Below, piece after piece: positions 6,728 through 13,609 of a DNA stretch of 23,391 nt. The notes below the pieces were generated by a model. That model saw only the letters and a program-made list of their open reading frames with translations. It did no database searches and was not told the origin of the DNA. Position numbers and translations under genes: made by a program. Origin of the DNA: an uncultured Oscillospiraceae bacterium. Lineage in GTDB: Bacteria; Bacillota; Clostridia; Oscillospirales; Ruminococcaceae. The DNA lies in NCBI GenBank assembly GCA_900547385.1, contig URGQ01000023.1, forward strand, positions 1 to 23,391. Reading direction: 5' to 3'. How positions within the stretch are numbered: position 1 is the stretch's first letter; each line of letters opens with the position of its first letter.

Positions 6728-6813
6728 ACCTCTTGATTTGTTCAAAAATTTTTAACGAATAGTCAGAAAAGCAAGGAATCAAGTGGAAAAACGGAACAAA
6801 ATTTTTTGAAAAA

Positions 6814-6857
6814 CGGGAGTGACTGTTGCAGATTCGCAACACGAACTCCCGATTTTT
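6814..6857 (+). terminator. Hairpin terminator after regulator gene, containing a box
   Basis: CGGGAGT (6814-6820) pairs with ACTCCCG (6845-6851); after a 4-by-4 internal loop GTTGC pairs with GCAAC, and ATTTTT follows. This is a plausible intrinsic terminator 120 bases after the regulator stop. Its inner stem is also the third TTGC-N6-GCAA box, so it could serve as DNA-binding site, terminator or both. Confidence 0.55.
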
Positions 6858-6861
6858 CCGC

Positions 6862-6945
6862 AAAAAAAGCAAAAAATGTAGCAAAAACACCCAAAACCGC
6901 AAATATGCCAAAAATAAAAGTGAACAAAGGAATTCTCCTCAAAAA
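6862..6945. promoter_or_regulatory. Phased A-tracts, likely bent DNA
   Basis: Runs of three to seven A lie at 6862-6868, 6871-6876, 6883-6887, 6893-6896, 6901-6903, 6910-6914, 6926-6928 and 6941-6945, mostly about one helical turn apart, in otherwise GC-rich DNA. Such phasing is known to curve DNA. It lies between the candidate regulator boxes and the promoter at 6976. The gene-free gap 6695-7160 is thus a regulatory region. Confidence 0.5.
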
Positions 6946-6975
6946 TACACCCCTGCCAAACTTGCTCCGGGGCGG

Positions 6976-7004
6976 TTTACAAGCCGAAATTGGCTGGATA
7001 TAAT
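6976..7004 (+). promoter_or_regulatory. Strong sigma-A promoter of the 4-hydroxybutyrate operon
   Basis: TTTACA (6976-6981) and a perfect TATAAT (6999-7004) are separated by 17 bases. The spacer carries AGCC-GAAATT-GGCT, a possible operator between the two elements. No good sigma-54 site (GG-N10-GC) was found in the gap, which fits a regulator without GAFTGA. The transcript would have a leader of about 150 bases, with AAAGCGGG (7013-7020) able to pair with CCCGCTTT (7052-7059) at its start. Confidence 0.75.
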
Positions 7005-7160
7005 CGAAAATGAAAGCGGGCGGACACTGTGCCGTGCCCCTGGAGAAAGGTCCCGCTTTGCTGTAAAAATGCCGGTTGGCCGCCGCCTGATTGGGACAGG
7101 GGAGCAGCCCGCCGGCAGAGGAGTTACCACAAAAAACTGTGACGAGGAGGAAACTTCAAC

Positions 7161-8699
7161 ATGACCGAAATGACCGAAACCAAAAAAGTGGAGGTACCGG
7201 AAGGCTTTATGACCGGTAAGTTCCCGCTGAAAAAGCGCGCTTACGGTGAAGAGCAGCCCGGTATCAAAGTAGGCCCCTTCAAGATCCGTCTCCCCCTGAT
7301 CCACCACGAGTGGTCCTGGACCGAGATGGCCGCCGCCATGTTCTTGGGCGTTGCCTGTCTGGGCGCTGGTGTTACCACCACCATGACCACCTTTGGTCTG
7401 GATGACCCCGCGAATATCGCTGCCCTCGGCTTTGATGAGAACGGCGTATTCCTAATGGCCTTGACCTTCGGTGTTCTGAACGCGATCTGCTACTACCTGC
7501 CCTCTCTGCTGGGCGACCCCGTAGTACCCGGCTGGATCACCCCCGCGCTGCCTTTGACCCTGAAATTCCTGCAGCAGTGGGACCTGCCCAACTACGCCAC
7601 CGGGCAAGTAGACCGTATTTACGCGATGATAGCCCTGCAGATGCTGGTTGCTCTCAGCTTCCTCATCATGGGTGCTACGGGTATCGGCCGTAAGCTGGTA
7701 GATGCCGTACCCATGGGCATCAAGGCCGGTATTGTATTGGGCGCCGGCGTAACGGCCGCGGTAAATGTATTCTCCGCCCGTATGCCCAAGGCCCCCTGGA
7801 CCGTTGCCATCGCTGTCCTGATGTCCTACTTCTTCCTGTTTAACCCCACCTTTGCCCGCAAGGCGACCAAGAGCCGCTTCTGGAATGTAGTGCGTAACCA
7901 GGGCGTAGTACCTGCCCAGCTGTTCGCCATCATTCTGGCTCCCGTGCTGCTGCACGAGATCCCGCTGCCTCAGATCCAGTGGGGCTTTACCCCCCTGAGC
8001 TTCGGCTATGTTCTGGAGCACTTCACCATCTTTGGTCTGGGCTTCCCGGCCTGGAGCTTCTTCCTGGCGGCGATCCCCTCCGCGCTGGCGACCTACATCA
8101 TCGCCTTCTCCGACTTTGTACTGGCGAAGGAAGTTGTTGCCGAGGCTACCTCTTACCGTCCTGATGAGAAGGTTATCTTCGATGCCAGCCGTTCCAACCT
8201 GGTTAGCTTCCTGCGTAACGCCATCATGTCCCTCTTTGCTCCCTGGGTCCCCATGTGCGGCCCGCTGTGGGCTTCCGGCCTTTTGACCATCACCGAGCGC
8301 TACAAGAGAGGCTACAAGACCATGCACACCTACTGGGATGGTGTATGTACCTTCCGTGCAGCTACCGTAATCGCTGTTCTCATCCTGCCGCTGGTTACCC
8401 TCATTAAGCCTGCGTTTGCCATCTTCTTCGGCATCACCATGGGCGTTCAGGCCTTCGCCTGCGGCAACATCGGTATCCGTATGTGCACCACCGCCAATGA
8501 CCGCGGCGTTGCCTGCGTTATCGCCGGCGCTCTGACCTACTTCACCCCCGGCTGGGCTCTGCTCGTCGGCATCATCGTCTGGGTTGTCGTTGACGGCTCC
8601 GAGGCGATTATCAACTTGAAGAACCGCAAGAAGACCCCCGGTGAGCCCACTCCCGAGGAACTGGTTTTCAAGGCTGAAGACAAAAAAGGCTGCTGCTAA
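7161..8699 (+). CDS. Multi-pass permease, NCS2/SulP-like, probable organic acid carrier
   Basis: A 512-residue protein with roughly a dozen hydrophobic segments after a soluble N-terminus of about 50 residues, and a polar C-terminal tail ending KKGCC. The segment VPMGIKAGIVLGAGVTA and the preceding GDPVVPGWITPALPLTL recall permeases of the NCS2/SulP (APC-related) fold, but no exact family was recognised. It is the first gene of the operon for 4-hydroxybutyrate use, so import of 4-hydroxybutyrate or a related acid, or export of an end product, is the likely job; this is inference from position. AGGAGG lies ten bases before the ATG. Codon choice is biased toward CGT for arginine and GTA/GTT for valine, unlike downstream genes, suggesting high expression. 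Confidence 0.8.
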   Translation: MTEMTETKKVEVPEGFMTGKFPLKKRAYGEEQPGIKVGPFKIRLPLIHHEWSWTEMAAAMFLGVACLGAGVTTTMTTFGLDDPANIAALGFDENGVFLMALTFGVLNAICYYLPSLLGDPVVPGWITPALPLTLKFLQQWDLPNYATGQVDRIYAMIALQMLVALSFLIMGATGIGRKLVDAVPMGIKAGIVLGAGVTAAVNVFSARMPKAPWTVAIAVLMSYFFLFNPTFARKATKSRFWNVVRNQGVVPAQLFAIILAPVLLHEIPLPQIQWGFTPLSFGYVLEHFTIFGLGFPAWSFFLAAIPSALATYIIAFSDFVLAKEVVAEATSYRPDEKVIFDASRSNLVSFLRNAIMSLFAPWVPMCGPLWASGLLTITERYKRGYKTMHTYWDGVCTFRAATVIAVLILPLVTLIKPAFAIFFGITMGVQAFACGNIGIRMCTTANDRGVACVIAGALTYFTPGWALLVGIIVWVVVDGSEAIINLKNRKKTPGEPTPEELVFKAEDKKGCC

Positions 8700-8745
8700 T
8701 TAAACAATCAGATTACCCCTGTTGATTAGGGAAAGCCCCACCCAC

Positions 8746-8834
8746 GGGAGATGAGTCAACACCGCGGTGCGCGCTCATCTCCCGGCGGGCAAGGGAAAGA
8801 TGGAGCTGACATTCCCAAGGTCAGTTCCATCTTT
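8746..8834 (+). terminator. Two tandem strong hairpins between permease and dehydrogenase
   Basis: CGGGAGATGAG (8746-8756) pairs perfectly with CTCATCTCCCG (8775-8785). Directly after it, 8797-8811 pairs with 8820-8834 over 15 bp (one G-T), followed by a short T-run within CTTTTCCC. The second resembles a weak intrinsic terminator. Since no promoter was seen before the next gene, partial termination or protection of the permease mRNA end is likely. Confidence 0.6.
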
Positions 8835-8888
8835 TCCCGCGAAAGCGCGCCGGCCGAAATGAGAAAAGAAAAAGGGAGGTAAACCGCC

Positions 8889-10001
8889 ATGAAAATGCTT
8901 TCCATCAAACCGACCATCTATAAATACAAGACCGCCGAGGAATTCGCTAAGGAATTCAAAATCGGCGCAGGTGACCTGGTAATCACCAACGAATATATCT
9001 ACCAGCCCTTCTTTGGCAAGCTGAACCTCGGCTGCGATGTGCTGTATCAGGAGAAATACGGCGCTGGCGAGCCCTCCGATGACATGGCAGAGGCCATGTA
9101 TAAGGACATTAAAGGCGACCATAAGCGTGTTATCGCCATCGGCGGCGGTACCGTCATTGATATTTCCAAGCTTTTTGCACTGAAAACTGTTTCCCCCATC
9201 CTGGATCTCTACGATGGCAAGACCGAGATCGTGAAGGATAAGGAGCTGGTACTGGTGCCCACCACCTGCGGCACTGGCAGCGAGGTGACCAATATTGCCA
9301 TTCTGGCGCTGAACAGCCGCGGCACCAAGAAGGGCCTGGCGGTGGATGAGATGTATGCCGACAGCGCCGTGCTGGTGCCTGAGCTGCTGAACGGCCTGCC
9401 CTTCCGCTTCTTCGCCACCAGCTCCATCGACGCCCTGATCCATGCGGTGGAATCCAGCCTTTCCCCCAAGGGCAACGAGATGACCCGGATGTTTGGCTAC
9501 AAGGCCATTGATATGATTCTGCACGGCTACAAGAAGATCGCTGCGGACGGCCCTGAGGCCCGGATGCCGCTGCTGGAGGACTTCCTAATGGCCTCTCTGT
9601 ACGCGGGCATCGCCTTTGGCAATGCGGGCTGCGCCGCCGTTCATGCCATGAGCTATCCCCTGGGTGCGACCTTCCATGTGGCGCACGGCGAAAGCAACTA
9701 TGCCATGTTTACCGGCGTAATGAAGAATTACATGGAGATCCGCCAGGATGGCGAGATCGAGAGGCTCAATCAGTTCATCGCCGATATCCTGGGCTGCAAG
9801 GTGGAGAATGTTTATGAGGAGCTGGAGAAGCTGCTCAATAACCTCATCCAGAAGAAGGCCCTGCACGAGTACGGCATGAGCCGTGAGCAGATCGAGGAAT
9901 TTGCGGACAGCGTAATAGCGAACCAGGGCCGCCTGATGGCCAATAACTTTGTGGAACTGGATCGTGACCGTTTGATCAAGATCTATACCGAGCTGTACTA
10001 A
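8889..10001 (+). CDS. 4hbD: 4-hydroxybutyrate dehydrogenase
   Basis: An iron-dependent (type III) alcohol dehydrogenase that interconverts succinic semialdehyde and 4-hydroxybutyrate with NAD(H) in the cytoplasm. The 370 residues match the length of the Clostridium kluyveri enzyme. Visible motifs are the nucleotide-binding GGGTVID (about residues 85-91), PTTCGTGSE, and the metal ligands in SSIDALIHAVES, AVHAMSYPLG and HVAHGESN. It lies 58 bases before abfD and about 190 bases after the permease, with GGGAGG before its ATG. Assignment to 4-hydroxybutyrate rather than another alcohol rests on the family resemblance plus the abfD/abfT neighbours. The flow direction is open: it may make 4-hydroxybutyrate for butyrate formation or oxidise imported 4-hydroxybutyrate. 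Confidence 0.92.
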   Translation: MKMLSIKPTIYKYKTAEEFAKEFKIGAGDLVITNEYIYQPFFGKLNLGCDVLYQEKYGAGEPSDDMAEAMYKDIKGDHKRVIAIGGGTVIDISKLFALKTVSPILDLYDGKTEIVKDKELVLVPTTCGTGSEVTNIAILALNSRGTKKGLAVDEMYADSAVLVPELLNGLPFRFFATSSIDALIHAVESSLSPKGNEMTRMFGYKAIDMILHGYKKIAADGPEARMPLLEDFLMASLYAGIAFGNAGCAAVHAMSYPLGATFHVAHGESNYAMFTGVMKNYMEIRQDGEIERLNQFIADILGCKVENVYEELEKLLNNLIQKKALHEYGMSREQIEEFADSVIANQGRLMANNFVELDRDRLIKIYTELY

Positions 10002-10059
10002 TTGCACATAAACAGAGCCGACTAACGATGAATCCAAAGAAAGAAAGGAAGTAACGAAA

Positions 10060-11511
10060 ATGGCACTGATGACAGGCGAACAGTATATCGAAAGCATTAA
10101 GAAGATCAAAATGGAGATCTATATGTTCGGTGAGAGATACAACAACCCCACCGAGAGCCCCATTCTGCGTCCTTCTCTCAACTCCGTGCGTATGACCTAC
10201 GACCTGGCCCAGATGCCCGAGTATGAGGACCTGATGACCGTGGTTTCCCCCTACACCGGCACCCGTGTGAACCGCTTTACCCACATCCACCAGAGCACCG
10301 AGGACCTCATCAAGAAGGTAAAGATGCAGCGCCTGTGCGGCCAGAAGACCGCCGCCTGCTTCCAGCGCTGCGTGGGTATGGATGCTTTCAACGCCCTGTT
10401 CTCCACCACCTATGAGTGCGACAAGGCCCACGGCACCAACTATCACGAGAACTTTGTGAAGTTCATGAAGTATGCCGCCGAGGCCGACCTGACCGTTGAC
10501 GGCGCCATGACCGACCCCAAGGGAGACCGTTCCCTGGCACCTCACGCCCAGGCCGATCCTGATATGTTCCTGCGTATTGTGGAGCGCCGCCCCGACGGTA
10601 TCGTAGTCCGCGGCGCCAAGGCCCACCAGACCGGTATCTGCAACTCCCACGAGGTCATCGTAATGCCCACCCAGTCCATGGGTCCCGATGATAAGGACTA
10701 TGCGGTTTCCTTCGCCGTACCGCTGGATACCCCCGGTCTGTTCATGATCATCGGCCGCCAGAGCTGCGACACCCGTAAGCTGGAGGGCTCCACCCTGGAT
10801 GTTGGTAACTCCGAGTTCGGCGGCGTAGAGGCCCTGACCATCTTTGACGATGTATTTGTTCCCAATGACCGTATCTTCCTGTGCGGCGAGCATGAATTTG
10901 CCGGGATGCTGGTGGAGCGCTTTGCCGGTTACCACCGCCAGAGCTACGGCGGCTGCAAGGTCGGCGTAGGCGATGTTCTGATTGGTGCTGCTGCTGTTGC
11001 CGCTGACTACAACGGCGCTGCCAAGGCCAGCCACATCAAGGATAAGCTCATCGAGATGACCCACCTGAATGAGACCCTGTACTGCTGCGGTATCGCCTGC
11101 TCCGCCGAGGGCCACAAGACCGAGAGCGGCAACTACATCATTGACCTGCTGCTGGCCAATGTCTGCAAGCAGAATGTGACCCGCTTCCCCTATGAGATCG
11201 TCCGCCTGGCCGAGGATATCGCCGGCGGTCTGATGGTCACCGCTCCCTCCGAGAAGGACCTGCGCGATGAGAAGATCGGGCCGTACATCGATAAGTACCT
11301 GCGCGGCGTGGCTACCGTCACCACCGAAAACCGCATGAAGATCCTGCGTCTCATCGAAAACCTGGCCCTGGGCACCGCGGCCGTTGGCTACCGCACCGAA
11401 TCCATGCACGGCGCCGGTTCTCCCCAGGCTCAGCGCATCATGATAAGCCGCCAGGGCAACCTGAACGCCAAGAAGGAGCTGGCCAAGGCCATCGCCCATA
11501 TTGAAGAATAA
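10060..11511 (+). CDS. abfD: 4-hydroxybutyryl-CoA dehydratase / vinylacetyl-CoA isomerase
   Basis: AbfD converts 4-hydroxybutyryl-CoA to crotonyl-CoA through a flavin radical mechanism and also isomerises vinylacetyl-CoA to crotonyl-CoA. In the Clostridium aminobutyricum enzyme a [4Fe-4S] cluster is held by Cys99, Cys103, His292 and Cys299. Here the matching residues are C100 and C104 (in CFQRCVGMD), H292 and C299 (in YHRQSYGGCK), so the cluster site is intact. The length of 483 residues is typical. The enzyme is oxygen sensitive, indicating a strict anaerobe. Codon use is strongly biased (CGT, GTA), implying abundant protein. It is followed by a hairpin and the NifU-like gene. A sound family call and the key enzyme of the region. 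Confidence 0.97.
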   Translation: MALMTGEQYIESIKKIKMEIYMFGERYNNPTESPILRPSLNSVRMTYDLAQMPEYEDLMTVVSPYTGTRVNRFTHIHQSTEDLIKKVKMQRLCGQKTAACFQRCVGMDAFNALFSTTYECDKAHGTNYHENFVKFMKYAAEADLTVDGAMTDPKGDRSLAPHAQADPDMFLRIVERRPDGIVVRGAKAHQTGICNSHEVIVMPTQSMGPDDKDYAVSFAVPLDTPGLFMIIGRQSCDTRKLEGSTLDVGNSEFGGVEALTIFDDVFVPNDRIFLCGEHEFAGMLVERFAGYHRQSYGGCKVGVGDVLIGAAAVAADYNGAAKASHIKDKLIEMTHLNETLYCCGIACSAEGHKTESGNYIIDLLLANVCKQNVTRFPYEIVRLAEDIAGGLMVTAPSEKDLRDEKIGPYIDKYLRGVATVTTENRMKILRLIENLALGTAAVGYRTESMHGAGSPQAQRIMISRQGNLNAKKELAKAIAHIEE

Positions 11512-11544
11512 CCTCCACAATTACAATACCCCTTATCTCCCCGC

Positions 11545-11582
11545 GGGGCAGGGCACAGGGCGCTGTGCCCCGGCTCTGCCCC
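11545..11582 (+). other. Intercistronic hairpin after abfD
   Basis: GGGGCAG (11545-11551) pairs with CTGCCCC (11576-11582), enclosing GGCACAG-GGCG-CTGTGCC (11552-11569). There is no T-run, so it is more likely an mRNA-stabilising or processing hairpin than a terminator. It lies 47 bases before the start of the NifU-like gene. Confidence 0.55.
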
Positions 11583-11628
11583 GCCCCCTTTGCGGGGGAA
11601 AACCAAAGACCCAAGGAGAGATGCAACC

Positions 11629-11919
11629 ATGCTGGAACGGATCGAACAGGTTCTGGATGAAAAAGTACGCCCCGCCCTGCGCACCCACGATGGCGACATA
11701 AAGGTGGTGCGGGTGGAGGACGGCGTTTTGTACTTCCGTATGCTGGGGCAATGCAGCAACTGTCCCTCCGCGGTGGTAACGGCCGAAGAACTGGTGGCGC
11801 CGCCTATTCTGGAGGCGATACCGGAGCTGCGGCAGGTGGTGCTGGATACCACCGTAAGCGATGAGCTGTGGCAGGACGCCATGGAGCTGCTGCGGCGGCG
11901 TCACGCCGGTGAAGCGTGA
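11629..11919 (+). CDS. NifU-like (Nfu) Fe-S scaffold domain protein
   Basis: A 96-residue stand-alone NifU C-terminal domain: LRTHDGDIKVVRVEDG followed by the cluster-binding pair C42-x-x-C45 in GQCSNCPSA. Nfu proteins bind a [4Fe-4S] cluster between two subunits and hand it to target enzymes. The start at 11629 is chosen because AAGGAG lies ten bases before it; an ATG at 11590 would place the upstream hairpin flank in the protein. Its place between abfD and abfT suggests a dedicated role in building or repairing the AbfD cluster, which is inference. The C-terminal helical tail (ELWQDAMELLRRRHAGEA) is extra to the core domain. It overlaps the next gene by four bases (GTGA). Confidence 0.9.
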   Translation: MLERIEQVLDEKVRPALRTHDGDIKVVRVEDGVLYFRMLGQCSNCPSAVVTAEELVAPPILEAIPELRQVVLDTTVSDELWQDAMELLRRRHAGEA

Positions 11920-12182
11920 GAATAGGCATAAAGTACTGTGGGGGCTGCAACCCACGCTATGACCGGGTGGCCGCGGTAAAGGAGCTGCAACAGCGGCACC
12001 CCGAATGGAAGATAGAGCCCGCCGGAGAGGGCGGGCAGGAGTACATCCTGGTGGTGTGCGGCTGTACCGCCGTGTGCGCGGGCCATACCCAGCTGGAGGC
12101 CACCAAACACAAATTTGTCATTAACAGCAGGGAGCAGCTTGCGGCTGCCTGCGAAGCGATAATAAAAGAAAACGAGGTGTAA
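11916..12182 (+). CDS. Small cysteine-rich CGGCNP-motif protein, unknown function
   Basis: An 88-residue protein starting with GTG at 11916, which overlaps the NifU-like stop codon by four bases, so the two are translationally coupled. It carries KYCGGCNPRYDR (C8, C11) and VVCGCTAVCAGH (C48, C50, C54); five cysteines in two clusters suggest a bound metal or Fe-S cluster, or thiol chemistry. No signal peptide or membrane segment is seen. I do not recognise an established function for the motif. Only two bases separate it from abfT. Being locked between the scaffold gene and the CoA-transferase, it most likely helps make, deliver or protect the AbfD cofactor, but this is inferred from position only. 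Confidence 0.82.
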   Translation: MRIGIKYCGGCNPRYDRVAAVKELQQRHPEWKIEPAGEGGQEYILVVCGCTAVCAGHTQLEATKHKFVINSREQLAAACEAIIKENEV

Positions 12183-12184
12183 CA

Positions 12185-13486
12185 ATGGAGGACTGGAGAA
12201 CTCTGTATCAACAGAAGCTGACCACAGCCGAGGAAGCGGTAAAGCATATTAAATCCGGCGACCGGGTGGTAGTGACCCACGCCACCGGCGAACCCATCCT
12301 GCTGACCGACGCCATGGTTGCGAACGCCGAGCAGTACGAGAATGTGGAAGTGGTGCACATGGTGGCCATGGGCAAGGCCGAATACTGCCTGCCCGAAAAT
12401 TCCAAGCACTTCCGCCACAACAGCCTGTTCCTGGGCGGCAGCACCCGTAAGGCCATAGAGGAGGGCCGGGGCGACTTTACCCCTGTGTTCTTCAGCGAGA
12501 TCCCCGGGCTGTTCCGCACCACGCTGCACCCCAATGTAGTGCTGCTGCACCTGAGCACCCCCGATGAGCACGGCTACTGCAGCTTTGGCGTTTCCTGCGA
12601 CTACACCAAGCCCGCCGCCGAGTGTGCCGACCTGCTGATCGCGCAGATCAACCCCAAGATGCCCCGCACCATGGGTGACAGCTTCATCCATGTCAGCAAG
12701 CTGGATTACATTGTGGAGCAGGAGACTGACCTCATCGAGCTGGCCCCGCCCCATATTGGCGATGTGGAGCGCGCCATCGGCGAGAATATCGCCTCCCTGG
12801 TGAAGGACGGCGACTGCCTGCAGCTGGGCATCGGCGCCATTCCCGACGCGGTGCTCCTGTTCCTAAAGGACAAGAAGGACCTGGGTATCCATTCCGAGAT
12901 GTTCAGCGACGGCGTGGTAGAGCTGGTAGAGGCCGGTGTCATCACCAATGCGAAGAAGAACATTCACAAGGGCAAGAGCGTGGCGACCTTCCTGATGGGC
13001 ACCCGCCGCCTGTATGACTATGTGGATAACAACCCCGAGGTGGCCATGATGCCGGTGGACTATGTCAATGATCCCCGTGTCATCTGCCAGAACGATAACC
13101 TTGTTTCCATCAATTCCTGCGTGCAGGTGGACCTGATGGGCCAGGTGGTTTCCACCTGCGTGGGTCTGCGGCAGATCAGCGGCGTGGGCGGCCAGGTGGA
13201 CTTTGTCCGCGGCGCCAATATGAGCCGGGGCGGCCGTACCATTATGGCCATGCCCAGCACCGCCGCCAAGGGCACCATCTCCAAGATCGTTCCCCTCATC
13301 GATGAGGGCGCGGCCGTGACCACCAGCCGCTACGATGTGAACTATGTGGTGACCGAGTACGGCATTGCCCAGCTGAAGGGCAAGACCCTGCGTGAGCGAG
13401 CCAGAGAGCTCATCAAGATCGCGCATCCCGATTTCCGGGAGGGGCTCATCAAGGTATACGAGGAGCGCTTCCACGCGAAGTTCTGA
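12185..13486 (+). CDS. abfT: 4-hydroxybutyrate CoA-transferase
   Basis: A 433-residue family I CoA-transferase of the AbfT/Cat2 type that moves CoA from acetyl-CoA (or butyryl-CoA) to 4-hydroxybutyrate in the cytoplasm, supplying the substrate of AbfD. The catalytic glutamate is E238 in GIHSEMFSDGV, the same number as in the Clostridium aminobutyricum enzyme, and the oxyanion/CoA-binding loop LQLGIGAIPDAV (about 212-223) precedes it. Length is normal. The ATG follows the CGGCNP gene by two bases, with GAGGT seven bases before it. It is the last gene before a hairpin terminator, closing the first operon segment. Confidence 0.95.
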   Translation: MEDWRTLYQQKLTTAEEAVKHIKSGDRVVVTHATGEPILLTDAMVANAEQYENVEVVHMVAMGKAEYCLPENSKHFRHNSLFLGGSTRKAIEEGRGDFTPVFFSEIPGLFRTTLHPNVVLLHLSTPDEHGYCSFGVSCDYTKPAAECADLLIAQINPKMPRTMGDSFIHVSKLDYIVEQETDLIELAPPHIGDVERAIGENIASLVKDGDCLQLGIGAIPDAVLLFLKDKKDLGIHSEMFSDGVVELVEAGVITNAKKNIHKGKSVATFLMGTRRLYDYVDNNPEVAMMPVDYVNDPRVICQNDNLVSINSCVQVDLMGQVVSTCVGLRQISGVGGQVDFVRGANMSRGGRTIMAMPSTAAKGTISKIVPLIDEGAAVTTSRYDVNYVVTEYGIAQLKGKTLRERARELIKIAHPDFREGLIKVYEERFHAKF

Positions 13487-13524
13487 TTGGTTTTCTCTTC
13501 ATTTTCATGTTCCCCTTCGCGGAG

Positions 13525-13560
13525 AGGAGGACAATGCCAGCCCCATTGTCCTCCTTTTCT
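13525..13560 (+). terminator. Terminator after abfT
   Basis: AGGAGGACAATG (13525-13536) pairs perfectly over 12 bp with CATTGTCCTCCT (13544-13555), loop CCAGCCC, followed by TTTTCT. It sits 38 bases after abfT. No clear promoter was found between it and the next gene, so read-through or a weak promoter must drive the second unit. Confidence 0.8.
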
Positions 13561-13609
13561 GCACATAGAGAAGCGGAAAAAATGACCGAAAAGAGAGGAG
13601 TACACCTCC

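Noticed and set aside
6737..6760. TTGTTCA...TTTTTAACGAA as a Rex box upstream of the 4-hydroxybutyrate operon
   Set aside because: The half-sites are about four bases too far apart for the known Rex pattern.
7036..7110. Sigma-54 promoter candidates (for example TGGAGAAAGGTCCCGC and TTGGGACAGGGGAGC)
   Set aside because: The GG-to-GC spacing is 11 or 9 instead of 10, and the regulator lacks GAFTGA.
11590..11628. A longer NifU-like protein from the ATG at 11590
   Set aside because: The extra residues (MRGKTKDPRRDAT) come from the hairpin flank, and AAGGAG precedes the internal ATG at 11629.
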